23,045 nucleotides of DNA, taken from positions 15,246 through 38,290 of the forward strand of contig DCJA01000040.1 of the NCBI GenBank assembly GCA_002317175.1, given 5' to 3'. Positions 8,105-16,147 of the stretch are shown in pieces. The position numbers were made by a program, and so were the translations under genes. How positions within the stretch are numbered: the first letter of the stretch is position 1; each line of letters begins with the position of its first letter. This DNA is from Lachnospiraceae bacterium UBA1712. Lineage in GTDB: Bacteria > Bacillota > Clostridia > Lachnospirales > Lachnospiraceae. A model generated the notes under the pieces. It searched no databases, was not told the DNA's origin, and was given only the letters and a program-made list of their open reading frames with translations.

Positions 8105-8725
8105 CTATACAGACTGCAATTCTTTTCTAATTTCTTCTATAAAATCTTTATTTCTTCCAGCTTTCAATTTCGCTTTCTGAATGATATCATGCATCTCTTC
8201 GACACATTCATCAAGCACATCATTGATAACAAGATACTCGTATTCTTCAATACCTTCTGACTCCTGTGCTGCTCTTCTGAGCCTCTTTAGGATAACCTCC
8301 TCGGTCTCAGTGCCTCTGCCCTTAAGTCTGGATACAAGTGTCTGTGCATCCTTTGTTGTTACAAAGAGAAGCAGTGCATCAGGAAATTTCTTCTTTATCT
8401 GAAGAGCTCCCTGAATCTCTATTTCCAAAAGGACATCCTTGCCAGCTTCAAGCTGTTCAAATACATAATCCTTTGGTGTACCATAGTAGTTCTCTACATA
8501 CTGAGCATATTCAATAAGCTTGCCCTCAGCAATATTCTTTTCAAACTGCTCCTTTGATATAAAGAAGTAATCCTTTCCATCAACCTCACCCGGCCTTGGA
8601 GATCTGGTCGTCATGGAAACTGATAAAGCATAATTATCATACTTTGATAACAGGCTCTTCATTAGTGTACCCTTGCCGGCACCCGAAAAACCTGAAACAA
8701 CAGTTAGAATTCCTTTGGTCTGCAT
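8105..8725 (-). CDS. gmk: Guanylate kinase
   Basis: Guanylate kinase phosphorylates GMP (and dGMP) to GDP with ATP. I chose the start at 8725, giving 206 residues beginning MQTKGILTVVSGFSGAGKG. This matches the usual family length, and a GAGG ribosome binding site lies five bases upstream. An in-frame ATG at 8767 would add 14 residues (MEHFSFKKADVEVY) but has only a weak ribosome binding site. The P-loop is at residues 12-20. The GMP-binding segment follows (SMTTRSPRPGEVDGKDYFFI), then the lid with RLKGRGTETEEVILKRL. The gene lies between yicC and rpoZ in the classical order. The small regulator remA, often found between yicC/yloC and gmk in Firmicutes, is absent here. Confidence 0.96.
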   Translation of the reverse strand: MQTKGILTVVSGFSGAGKGTLMKSLLSKYDNYALSVSMTTRSPRPGEVDGKDYFFISKEQFEKNIAEGKLIEYAQYVENYYGTPKDYVFEQLEAGKDVLLEIEIQGALQIKKKFPDALLLFVTTKDAQTLVSRLKGRGTETEEVILKRLRRAAQESEGIEEYEYLVINDVLDECVEEMHDIIQKAKLKAGRNKDFIEEIRKELQSV

Positions 8726-8776
8726 ATAAACCTCAACATCCGCTTTTTTAAATGAGAAATGTTCCATTTCACATTT

Positions 8777-9655
8777 TTACTCAATGTTCTGAATCTGCTC
8801 ACGTACCTTTTCGATCACAGTCTTAAGCTCAATACCTCTGTTGCTTATCTCAAGATCACTTGATTTGCTGAGAGTAGTATTAGCCTCTCTGTTCATCTCC
8901 TGAGCAAGGAAATCAAGCTTTCTACCAATTGAGCCACCTTCAATAAGTACAGACTTCATAGTCTCGATGTGGCTTCTGAGACGAACCATCTCTTCATCTA
9001 CACAAATCTTATCTGCGAAAATAGTAACTTCCTGAACTATTCTGTTCTCGTCAATTTTCGCATCCTCAAGCATTTCCTTAACTTTTGCAGTAAGCTTATT
9101 TCTGTAATCCTCAATAATCTTTGGACTCTTCTCTTCAATAAAGTCTACTGTCTCAAGCATATAATCAAGCTTGCCAATAAGATCTTCCTTAAGGTTTTCA
9201 CCCTCTTTAATTCTTGTTTCTACAAATCCTTCTGCAGCACCACGGATTGCCTTTTCAAGCATCTTCCAGATGCCCTCTTCATCAATTTCTACATCATCAA
9301 GAGTAAAAATCTCTGGGTAACGTGAAAGTGTAGATACACGAATATCATTATCAATTCCAAATTCCTCTGCCATCTGAGCAAGATAAGTCATATACTCCTT
9401 GGCAACCTCTGGATGATAAGTCACATTAACATTGTTATCAGAAGTATCTTCATAAGTAATAAAGAGATCTACTTTACCTCTCTGCATATACTCCTTAAGA
9501 AGATTTCTAATAGATGCATCAAAGAAATTAAGTTTCTTTGGCATCTTAATAGTCACATCAAGATACCTGTGATTAACAGACTTCATCTCGACAGTAACCT
9601 TACGTTTTTCTTCGGCGATTTCACATCTGCCAAAGCCTGTCATACTTTTAATCAT
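8777..9655 (-). CDS. yicC: YicC/YloC-family endoribonuclease
   Basis: YicC-family proteins are cytoplasmic endoribonucleases linked to small-RNA turnover in E. coli; the Bacillus counterpart is YloC. The 292-residue product has the invariant start MIKSMTGFGRCE, the EMKSVNHRYLDVTIKMPK segment, and the C-terminal part with RLRSHIETM, GRKLDFLAQEMNREANT and the terminal ELKTVIEKVREQIQNIE. The start is supported by GAGGG six bases upstream. It is first in a yicC-gmk-rpoZ operon, with a near-consensus promoter and a hairpin-forming leader. RqcH (Bacillus YloA) lies just upstream, as in the yloA-yloC region of Bacillus. Confidence 0.95.
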   Translation of the reverse strand: MIKSMTGFGRCEIAEEKRKVTVEMKSVNHRYLDVTIKMPKKLNFFDASIRNLLKEYMQRGKVDLFITYEDTSDNNVNVTYHPEVAKEYMTYLAQMAEEFGIDNDIRVSTLSRYPEIFTLDDVEIDEEGIWKMLEKAIRGAAEGFVETRIKEGENLKEDLIGKLDYMLETVDFIEEKSPKIIEDYRNKLTAKVKEMLEDAKIDENRIVQEVTIFADKICVDEEMVRLRSHIETMKSVLIEGGSIGRKLDFLAQEMNREANTTLSKSSDLEISNRGIELKTVIEKVREQIQNIE

Positions 9656-9688
9656 ACATAACCCTCACATATATAGTTGTTAATTGCT

Positions 9689-9736
9689 TATGTATGCGTC
9701 CCTATCAGTCTCTTTCCATACTTTGTCGCATACATA
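9689..9736 (-). promoter_or_regulatory. 5' leader hairpin of the yicC operon
   Basis: TATGTATGCG (9727-9736) and CGCATACATA (9689-9698) form a perfect 10-base inverted repeat around a 28-base loop, beginning almost at the predicted first transcribed base. A GGG in the loop next to the 3' arm (9700-9702) could pair with CCC just upstream of the 5' arm (9737-9739), if those bases are transcribed. It may be an mRNA-stabilising 5' stem-loop or, as DNA, an operator over the start site. Confidence 0.5.
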
Positions 9737-9740
9737 GGGT

Positions 9741-9770
9741 ATTATATGATAATAAATACTACAAAGTCAA
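9741..9770 (-). promoter_or_regulatory. Promoter of the yicC-gmk-rpoZ operon
   Basis: Minus strand: -35 TTGACT (9765-9770), 18-base spacer, perfect -10 TATAAT (9741-9746). Transcription should start near 9735, leaving a leader of about 80 bases before yicC. Confidence 0.8.
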
Positions 9771-9780
9771 CCTATACAGA

Positions 9781-11550
9781 CTATTCGATTCTTTCTATTC
9801 CATCTATATTTCCATCAATCAGCATTGAGTAGTTGGTATGGTATATAACAAAGCCAGCCGGTTGTCCTGGAGATTTCTTCACATGTTTTTTCTGTATGTA
9901 GTCAATCTCTATCTGACCGTCCATACTGCCTTCATCCAGTTTTCCTCCAGCCTTGCTGTAATGGGCTGCCAGTCTTGCTGCCTCCTCAAAGCTTTTATCA
10001 GGCAGTTCCTTGTTGTCACATTTGACAATAACATGACTTCCCGGTCTGCCCTTGGCATGAAACCACCAGTCATTACCAGTTGCCAGCTTAAATGTAAGCT
10101 CCTCATTCTGAAGATTATTCTTTCCAACATATATATGAAAGCCATCTGAACTAATATAATGAAATGGTTTGCTCTTAAATCTCTGCTTCTTATTAGCACT
10201 TTTTCTTTTAATGAAGCCTGCTTCAATAAGCTCTTCCTTGATTTCAGCAAGATCCTCCTCTTTTTCAGCAATGTCCAGTGAATTCATAATAGAATCAAGA
10301 TGGTCTATTTCTTCCTTAACCTGTACTGTCAATTCACTTAAGGCTTCTTTAGTTCTCTTCAGTTTGCCATATCTGTCAAAATATTTCTTTGCATTATCAA
10401 TGGCAGACAAATCTCCATCAAGAGGAATAATCAGTTTCTCTCCAGTATAATAATTATCCACTTCTGCCTGCTTGGCTCCAGCCTCAATAGTATAACCATA
10501 GGTATGAAGAAGCTCTCCATATACCTTATACTTCTCCATCTTGTCAGTATCCTTAAGCTGTTTCATCTGAAGATCGTATTTCTTAATATCTCTCTCAAGA
10601 ATAGTAGCTACAATTTTTCTAAGGTCAACACTTCTCTGTCTGATTCTGGTAACCTTTTCTTTTTCAGCATAGAAGGCTATCAAAAGTTCTGATATTGAAC
10701 TATATTCTTTAATGCTGTCCGCAGAATAACTATATACAGGTAATACAGCGAAATCCTTGGGACAGGCATTTTCATATAATACTACTGGCTTAAAATCTCC
10801 AGCTTTAATTCTGTTTATACTATCTTCCCAAACCTTCCAAAGCTTCTCTTTGCTCTCCATAGAAAGCTCTGTAGTATTAGCTTCCAGACCTTCAACCGCA
10901 CTACAGATCTCATTGGCAGCCATAGGCGAAATACCTGTGTATGAAGTATATATCGCTTTGTATGTTTCGCTTGGTTTACATAATGTATTATTAATGAAAT
11001 CTTCACGAGTGGATTCCAATGGATTGATTCTGTCTTCCTGCTTGGGTACAAAGTACTGATAACCCGGCAATACCTCTCTAACAGAGCTGACAAGACCAGA
11101 TATATGCTTGATACTTTCAAGAATCTTATCCTCAGAATCAGTAAATATAATATTGCTATATTTACCCATAAGCTCGATAATCAGTTTCTTTCGCTTCAAA
11201 TCTCCCATTTCATCAAAATGTTCAATGTCAAAGACTATGATTCTTTCAAAATCCGGCTGATATATATCCACTATTCTGCCATTAAGAATATGTTTTCTCA
11301 AAAACATACAGAAGGTAGGTGCAACCTCAGGACTAACCTTATTATCATTAGTTATGTAAACTAATGGGAGGGACGCATTTGCGGAAAGTACCAGTCTTGA
11401 CTGACGATACTTTCCATCTGGATCAAGTTGCTTAATAGTAAGCATTATTTCATCCTTTTCAGGCTGAGCTATTTTATTGATTCTTCCCTCTAAGCAAAAC
11501 TCTCTTAGTTCTTTTACAATTGCTGAGATTGCAATTCCATCTAATGCCAT
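9781..11550 (-). CDS. rqcH: RqcH/NFACT-family ribosome quality-control protein
   Basis: RqcH (Rqc2/NEMF/FbpA family, Bacillus YloA) binds obstructed 50S subunits with peptidyl-tRNA and directs C-terminal alanine tailing of stalled chains for degradation. The 589 residues run as follows: an NFACT-N domain starting MALDGIAISAIVKELREFCL; the FDIEHFDEMGD segment near residue 112; two coiled-coil stretches (about 290-430); and a C-terminal NFACT-R domain with NDWWFHAKGRPGSHVIVK and the KPGQPAGFVIYHTNYS-like end (here KSPGQPAGFV). Older annotations call this a fibronectin-binding protein. The ribosome binding site is weak (AAAGAG). No terminator separates it from the C11 protease gene upstream, so the two may share transcripts. 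Confidence 0.95.
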   Translation of the reverse strand: MALDGIAISAIVKELREFCLEGRINKIAQPEKDEIMLTIKQLDPDGKYRQSRLVLSANASLPLVYITNDNKVSPEVAPTFCMFLRKHILNGRIVDIYQPDFERIIVFDIEHFDEMGDLKRKKLIIELMGKYSNIIFTDSEDKILESIKHISGLVSSVREVLPGYQYFVPKQEDRINPLESTREDFINNTLCKPSETYKAIYTSYTGISPMAANEICSAVEGLEANTTELSMESKEKLWKVWEDSINRIKAGDFKPVVLYENACPKDFAVLPVYSYSADSIKEYSSISELLIAFYAEKEKVTRIRQRSVDLRKIVATILERDIKKYDLQMKQLKDTDKMEKYKVYGELLHTYGYTIEAGAKQAEVDNYYTGEKLIIPLDGDLSAIDNAKKYFDRYGKLKRTKEALSELTVQVKEEIDHLDSIMNSLDIAEKEEDLAEIKEELIEAGFIKRKSANKKQRFKSKPFHYISSDGFHIYVGKNNLQNEELTFKLATGNDWWFHAKGRPGSHVIVKCDNKELPDKSFEEAARLAAHYSKAGGKLDEGSMDGQIEIDYIQKKHVKKSPGQPAGFVIYHTNYSMLIDGNIDGIERIE

Positions 11551-11606
11551 TTTTTATTTACTCTTTCGCTACTTATGGTTCAACTTTGTAATCACACCTT
11601 CAATTC

Positions 11607-13982
11607 TTATGGTGCAACAGGAGTCCAGTAATACTGATTATAAATGTCAGTAAGTCTGTATGTTGCCTTTGTAGCTTCCTCAATCTTTACATTACTAATC
11701 TGAGTATTTTCAGAAATAACTATTTTAGCATCCAGCTCGTAACTGTCCAGATACTCTCCATCATATGAATAATAATCGCAGATAGGTACAATTACATCAC
11801 CTGCAACAACTTCTGTCATATTCTTTGCTACTGCTTCTGTCTCACCATCAGCATATATATATCTTGCACCGGTAATGTGACCGTTTGGATCTTCCGAGCT
11901 GAATTCAAGAAGAAGTTCTACTCTTTCCCCATTTAACAGACAAGGAACATAACCACTAATTGAATATCCATTAGAATACTCTACTGAATCGGTATGATAA
12001 TATGGAACAACCTGTCCATCTATTGCAAGCCAGGTTCCATCATTTGATGAAATAAGATTATTGCCATCATAGTCATATACATTATCAAAACCAAGATCAA
12101 TATATCCTGCTCCATCATCCACAAATACATTGAGATCAATATCCTGAATAAGATCCCACTGTTCTTCTGAAAGTGTAATCTTATTGCCATTCCATACAAG
12201 GTTAGTAGCATCAAAATAGTTGCTTGCTACATATGACACAGTCTCATCATCGCTGATATCTCTTCCAGAGAAAAGGCTAAGTAATGAGTTCGCATCTATA
12301 CCATAGCTTTCCGCACTTGCACTTGAGCTGCTACCAGATGTAAGCATTCCGCCCAATAAGCTTGATAATACATCAGCATCTCCACCCGAAGATGAAGCAC
12401 TACTTCCTCCGCCTACCAGAGAACCCATAAGTGAAGAATATGCATTGGACTGGCCACCGGCTGAAATCTGTCCAACAGTCTCTGTAGCAGCAAAGTTCTG
12501 AACACACTTACTGTATTCTGAATTCATGCCAATCTTATTAAACAGTGCAAGGGCCGAATTAACCTTATTCTTATTCTGTAATGGGAAATATATGGCAAGT
12601 CCATTGGCGTCACTCATAGTCGAGCCTGCACGATTGTACTTAACTGCTCCCTTAATTGCTGTTGAAAGGCTCTTTGCTTCCTCTGTATCAAGATTCTCAC
12701 AGAAATGAACCAGATCGATCTGATCAATCTTTGAAGACTGTGCAAACTCTCTTGTATTGTTTCTGGCCTTTGAAACCTTTTTATAATCGTCGCCCTTAAT
12801 AAGGTTGTTTGTAGATTTGGCAAAATCAGTTAATTCATCTGGTACTGTTGCCTTAAGTTCAGCAAGATCCACAATAGAAAGAGTTGTCTTCTGACCACGA
12901 CACTTCTGTGCACATACATCTATAAAATCATCAACGATATTTTTACCAATCTCAACAGTTGGCATTGAAGGATTAGCTGACAGCTTTGTAAGCCAGTTTG
13001 TATAATACCAGCCAACACCAGGCTCAGTTTCCTCCGAAGCAATCATATAATCAGCATACTGTTCAAGCATAAGTCCATTCTCAACAGTAGCCATAAGACA
13101 AGCATCAAAACCGATAAAATCAAAATATACACCAGCATTGCTAAGGGCCTGATTGATTCCTGCAAGATTCATGGAACCAGCATTTTTATTCTTCTCATCA
13201 TAACCATAGCCCGTGATAGATCCGCCGCCGTGATCCCAGAAAATGAGATCATTTCTGTTAGCAGGGAAATTGCTCTTGCAGTAATTAATAAACTCTGTAA
13301 GTGTTGCAGGATCCACCATGGTATTGTTGCCCATGTTATCTTCAAGAAGAACAAACTTACCGTCTTTAATCTGATATATCTGATTTCTGTCAGCACTTAC
13401 TACACTGTTCTTCCAAGCCTTACATCCGCCTGTATATACAATCAGATTGATGTTATCTGAAAATGATGCACTTAACATTTCATTGAGGTCATTTGTAGCC
13501 ATACCGCTCTTGGACTCAAGATCAGTACCACACATATATACCATAATAGTGTTAACATCATTGTTTCCATTTATAACAGTTCTCTTCTCTCTGGCTGAAG
13601 CTGCAACTGACATATCAGCCTGCTGACTATTATCAGAGGATGTATAACTGCTCTGATTGCCATTAAGTGTAGTCTGTGAACCTCCTGTCGCCAGATCACT
13701 TACTCCTGACATATCAACGCTTCCACCCAGGAATGACTTAACGAGCATTACAATGATAATAAGTGCAACACCGCCAACGCCCATACCTGCACGGGTTCCT
13801 GTGCTTTTTCTTCCACCACCGCTCAGCTGCTGTGGCTTATTAGACTGTGAACTCTGGCTATGGCCATTTGCAGAATGCCCTGTTCCAACTGGTCCCGTTC
13901 CAAGTCCGGCTCCTGTTTTCTTCACACTACTAGAACCAGAGCTAACATTTTTCTCTCTTTGAATTGGTTTCTTGTTATCCAT
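11607..13982 (-). CDS. Membrane-anchored clostripain-family (C11) cysteine peptidase
   Basis: A probable surface protease of peptidase family C11 (clostripain), which cuts after arginine or lysine in characterised members. The 791-residue product has a cytoplasmic N-terminus rich in Gly, Ser, Asn and Gln (1-65), one transmembrane helix (about 67-87) and a Ser/Asn/Gln linker. The catalytic domain begins near residue 143 (NTIMVYMCGTDLESKSG). Catalytic His251 lies in FWDHGGGSITGYG and Cys295 in GFDACLMATVENG. A Gly/Ser-rich linker at about 507-567 leads to a C-terminal domain of unknown function that looks beta-rich. There is no cleavable signal peptide; topology is predicted N-in, C-out. The start has GGAG five bases upstream. 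An unusual structured leader precedes it. Confidence 0.9.
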   Translation of the reverse strand: MDNKKPIQREKNVSSGSSSVKKTGAGLGTGPVGTGHSANGHSQSSQSNKPQQLSGGGRKSTGTRAGMGVGGVALIIIVMLVKSFLGGSVDMSGVSDLATGGSQTTLNGNQSSYTSSDNSQQADMSVAASAREKRTVINGNNDVNTIMVYMCGTDLESKSGMATNDLNEMLSASFSDNINLIVYTGGCKAWKNSVVSADRNQIYQIKDGKFVLLEDNMGNNTMVDPATLTEFINYCKSNFPANRNDLIFWDHGGGSITGYGYDEKNKNAGSMNLAGINQALSNAGVYFDFIGFDACLMATVENGLMLEQYADYMIASEETEPGVGWYYTNWLTKLSANPSMPTVEIGKNIVDDFIDVCAQKCRGQKTTLSIVDLAELKATVPDELTDFAKSTNNLIKGDDYKKVSKARNNTREFAQSSKIDQIDLVHFCENLDTEEAKSLSTAIKGAVKYNRAGSTMSDANGLAIYFPLQNKNKVNSALALFNKIGMNSEYSKCVQNFAATETVGQISAGGQSNAYSSLMGSLVGGGSSASSSGGDADVLSSLLGGMLTSGSSSSASAESYGIDANSLLSLFSGRDISDDETVSYVASNYFDATNLVWNGNKITLSEEQWDLIQDIDLNVFVDDGAGYIDLGFDNVYDYDGNNLISSNDGTWLAIDGQVVPYYHTDSVEYSNGYSISGYVPCLLNGERVELLLEFSSEDPNGHITGARYIYADGETEAVAKNMTEVVAGDVIVPICDYYSYDGEYLDSYELDAKIVISENTQISNVKIEEATKATYRLTDIYNQYYWTPVAP

Positions 13983-14022
13983 AATTACTCCATTTCTTAT
14001 ACCAAAACAGCTTATATATTTT

Positions 14023-14131
14023 CCTCGGACCCGCTCGCGCTTGATGTTGAACGTAGCAGTACTAAATTCGCCATAGTGCCATAGCTATGTCACATGGCTC
14101 ATTAAGTGCTGACGTCCAAAATGGTCCTCGG
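14023..14131 (-). ncRNA. Candidate structured RNA in the 5' leader of the C11 peptidase gene
   Basis: On the minus strand these 109 bases fold as one long interrupted hairpin. The closing helix pairs CCGAGGACC (14123-14131) with GGTCCGAGG (14023-14031): seven Watson-Crick pairs plus tandem G-A/A-G mismatches. Inside it, GGACG (14113-14117) pairs with CGTTC (14049-14053), and AGCACTTAA (14102-14110) pairs with TTTAGTACT (14058-14066) with two mismatches. GCCAT-GTG (14091-14098) pairs with CAC-ATGGC (14070-14078, one bulge), and CAT/ATG encloses an AGCT loop. The 3' part is GC-rich (AAGCGCGAGCGGG), unlike its AT-rich surroundings. It starts near the start site predicted for the C11 gene and ends about 40 bases before the start codon. 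I do not recognise the class. Confidence 0.5.
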
Positions 14132-14136
14132 TAAAA

Positions 14137-14165
14137 CATATAACCTGTTTTATTAACAAATTGAA
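14137..14165 (-). promoter_or_regulatory. Candidate promoter of the C11 peptidase gene
   Basis: Minus strand: -35 TTCAAT (14160-14165), exactly 17 bases, -10 TATATG (14137-14142). Transcription would begin near 14131, at the first bases of the foldable element. The boxes are weak matches, and another pairing is possible (TTGCAA at 14174-14179 with GTTAAT at 14151-14156). Confidence 0.4.
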
Positions 14166-14193
14166 TATCAGTAATTGCAAATTAAAAAATAGA

Positions 14194-14207
14194 TTGGCAA
14201 TTGCCAA
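14194..14207. promoter_or_regulatory. Perfect 14-base palindrome upstream of the C11 peptidase promoter
   Basis: TTGGCAATTGCCAA is a perfect palindrome about 30 bases upstream of the candidate -35 box, in the gap between the second chemoreceptor gene and the C11 gene. It has the look of a dimeric repressor or activator site. No regulator can be assigned. Confidence 0.4.
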
Positions 14208-14232
14208 ATTATTGTAGCAAAAAATCTGGCAA

Positions 14233-14267
14233 TAAAAAAGACCAATCTCATCTCTGAGACAGGTCTT
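14233..14267 (-). terminator. Rho-independent terminator of the second chemoreceptor gene
   Basis: Minus-strand hairpin: AAGACC (14262-14267) with GGTCTT (14238-14243), plus an inner helix TGAGA/TCTCA around a 4-base loop, followed by six T. It begins just after the stop codon. Confidence 0.88.
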
Positions 14268-14274
14268 AGATATT

Positions 14275-15996
14275 TTAAATGTTGAAATATGCTATGGAAT
14301 CCTTTAGATTCTGAGCCAGCTGGTTCATTGCATCACAATCCTCAAATATTGCTTTAGCTCCAGTTGTGATTATCTCTACATCGCTGGATACGCTCTGGTT
14401 ACCAGCTGCATTCTGCTCACTGAGAGCTGAAAGCTTCTCAACGTTGGAGAGAACGATTGCTTTTGCCTCTGTAAGGCTTTCGGTCTTTCTTGCAATCTGT
14501 TCAATCTCATCCGCAGATTCTCTGATATTCTTGGCAAGCTCTCTATAGCTTTCACCTGCCATAACAACGCTTTCCTTTTCATTGTTCATAAGGCCATATA
14601 CTTCATCTGCAAGTTCAACAGATCTTGCCGATTCATCAACAATGGTCTGAGCTATCTTTCTGATGCTTTCTGCACCAGTTGAACTTTGTTCTGAAAGCTG
14701 TCTGATCTCATCTGCTACTACTGCAAAGCCTCTTCCTGCCTCTCCTGCTCTTGCCGCTTCAATTGATGCATTTAAGCTTAAAAGTTTAGTCTTATTGGCA
14801 ATTCCAAGAATTATGTCAACCGCAGCGTTAATATTCGCAATTGATTCATTAGTTTCTTTAATCTGAGAAGCAATATCCGATACTGCCACGAAAGCCTGTT
14901 TATTACTCTCAAGAATCTGCTCAATATTATTGCGTGCATCATCATTTGCACTCATAAGAGTTCCAGACTTGTCGCTTAACTGTTCTACGCTGTCAGAGAT
15001 ATTGGTAATGGAATCACCCATATCTATCATCTGATGTGTGATACCGCTTACATAGTCAGCCATATCCGTTGTAGAATCAGACAATTCTCTCATAGCTTCT
15101 GCTATGTTATCTGCTCTGTCAGAATTGTGTTCACTAAGCTCTGTAACTTCCTTAACATTATTCGCAAGATTGTCAGTAGCTTCCTGCACATCTGAGATGA
15201 TAGCTTCAAGTTTTTCGTTCATACTCTTTGAAGCTGTAACCAGATTATGGAATTCAACAACTTTACTGTTCTTATCTCTTGTATTGCCCAGATTACCATC
15301 CGCAAGATTGTTCATATTATTATCTAGAACGCTCATGGTATCCATTATATCTCTTGTTGCTATCAGAAGAATAACTGATAATACTACAACAAGTATTACT
15401 GAAAAAATGACAACGGTTCTTGCTGAAGACGATATTTGTTCATCTATTAATGCCTGAGGCATAGCTGACATTACTACACCCAACATCTCACCGTTAACTT
15501 CCAATGGTTTGAAATAAGTAAAATATGCGTTACCATCCACTACAAAATTAGAAATGTAAACACCCTTGGTATTCAGATCTGGATTAACATATACTTCATC
15601 CCTTACAACAATATCTCTGATACGATATCCATTTTCATTCTTAATTGAAGATACACTTGGCGCACCCTTAATAAGAATTGTCATTTCAATATCACGTTCC
15701 TTAAGGCTGTCAATATAATCATTAAATTTATCGGCAGTTGAATAGCTGATATTTTCATTTTCACAATGGCTGGCCAGATTGCTGGCAACAACATATAGTG
15801 TGTCCTCAGCGTTAGTCTGCAGACTGCTTCTCAATGAAATAAGTGAATAGGCTCCAAGAATGACTGTGCCCAACAGAAGAGGCAGCAAAGCCATAAGAAT
15901 AAGCATGGAAAGAAACTTCATTCTAAACTTTCTCTGCTTAATATTTGTTCCAGATACGGATGGTGTTTTTTTCTTAAAAATAATACTAGGCTTCAT
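14275..15996 (-). CDS. Methyl-accepting chemotaxis protein (single-Cache type)
   Basis: A second transmembrane chemoreceptor. I chose the ATG at 15996, giving 573 residues starting MKPSIIFKKK, because a strong GGGGGGA ribosome binding site then lies about seven bases upstream. An in-frame GTG at 16011 would add MGGMH and absorb that site. Order: basic N-terminus; transmembrane helix about 28-54; extracellular sensor about 55-190, sized for one Cache domain and containing YFTYFKPLEVNGEMLGVVMSAM; transmembrane helix about 193-213; HAMP; signalling domain with LLSLNASIEAARAGEAGRGF and AVVADEIRQLSEQS near residues 400-440. It differs from the first receptor in sensor size. No che gene is nearby. 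The ligand is unknown. Confidence 0.95.
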   Translation of the reverse strand: MKPSIIFKKKTPSVSGTNIKQRKFRMKFLSMLILMALLPLLLGTVILGAYSLISLRSSLQTNAEDTLYVVASNLASHCENENISYSTADKFNDYIDSLKERDIEMTILIKGAPSVSSIKNENGYRIRDIVVRDEVYVNPDLNTKGVYISNFVVDGNAYFTYFKPLEVNGEMLGVVMSAMPQALIDEQISSSARTVVIFSVILVVVLSVILLIATRDIMDTMSVLDNNMNNLADGNLGNTRDKNSKVVEFHNLVTASKSMNEKLEAIISDVQEATDNLANNVKEVTELSEHNSDRADNIAEAMRELSDSTTDMADYVSGITHQMIDMGDSITNISDSVEQLSDKSGTLMSANDDARNNIEQILESNKQAFVAVSDIASQIKETNESIANINAAVDIILGIANKTKLLSLNASIEAARAGEAGRGFAVVADEIRQLSEQSSTGAESIRKIAQTIVDESARSVELADEVYGLMNNEKESVVMAGESYRELAKNIRESADEIEQIARKTESLTEAKAIVLSNVEKLSALSEQNAAGNQSVSSDVEIITTGAKAIFEDCDAMNQLAQNLKDSIAYFNI

Positions 15997-16086
15997 ATGC
16001 ATTCCCCCCACATAACAAGTCTATAGTAACCACTAATACCTACGTATAATATTATATATTAAAAAGTGTAACAGAAATACATATTA

Positions 16087-16131
16087 TTACTGTCTTTTCT
16101 TAACAATTTGTTATTTTTTTTACTGTCTTTT
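16087..16131. repeat. Direct repeat pair flanking a palindrome upstream of the second chemoreceptor gene
   Basis: TTACTGTCTTTT occurs at 16087-16098 and again at 16120-16131, 33 bases apart (about three helical turns). Between them lies the odd palindrome TAACAATTTGTTA (16101-16113). On the minus strand all three lie upstream of the chemoreceptor start, and a possible promoter (TTACAC, 17 bases, TATACG) lies closer to the gene. The arrangement resembles an activator site. Confidence 0.4.
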
Positions 16132-16147
16132 TTGAGATTATTCACCT

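Noticed and set aside
8726..8767. Longer gmk starting at the ATG at 8767
   Set aside because: The extra 14 residues do not resemble guanylate kinases and have a weak ribosome binding site, whereas the internal ATG has GAGG at the right distance and gives the usual length.
15997..16011. GTG start for the second chemoreceptor
   Set aside because: It would place the strong GGGGGGA ribosome binding site inside the coding sequence; the ATG at 15996 uses it at normal spacing.
16012..16140. Flagellar sigma (sigma-D/28) promoter for the chemoreceptor genes
   Set aside because: No TAAA-N15-GCCGATAA-like pair was found here or before the first receptor; sigma-A-like boxes fit better.
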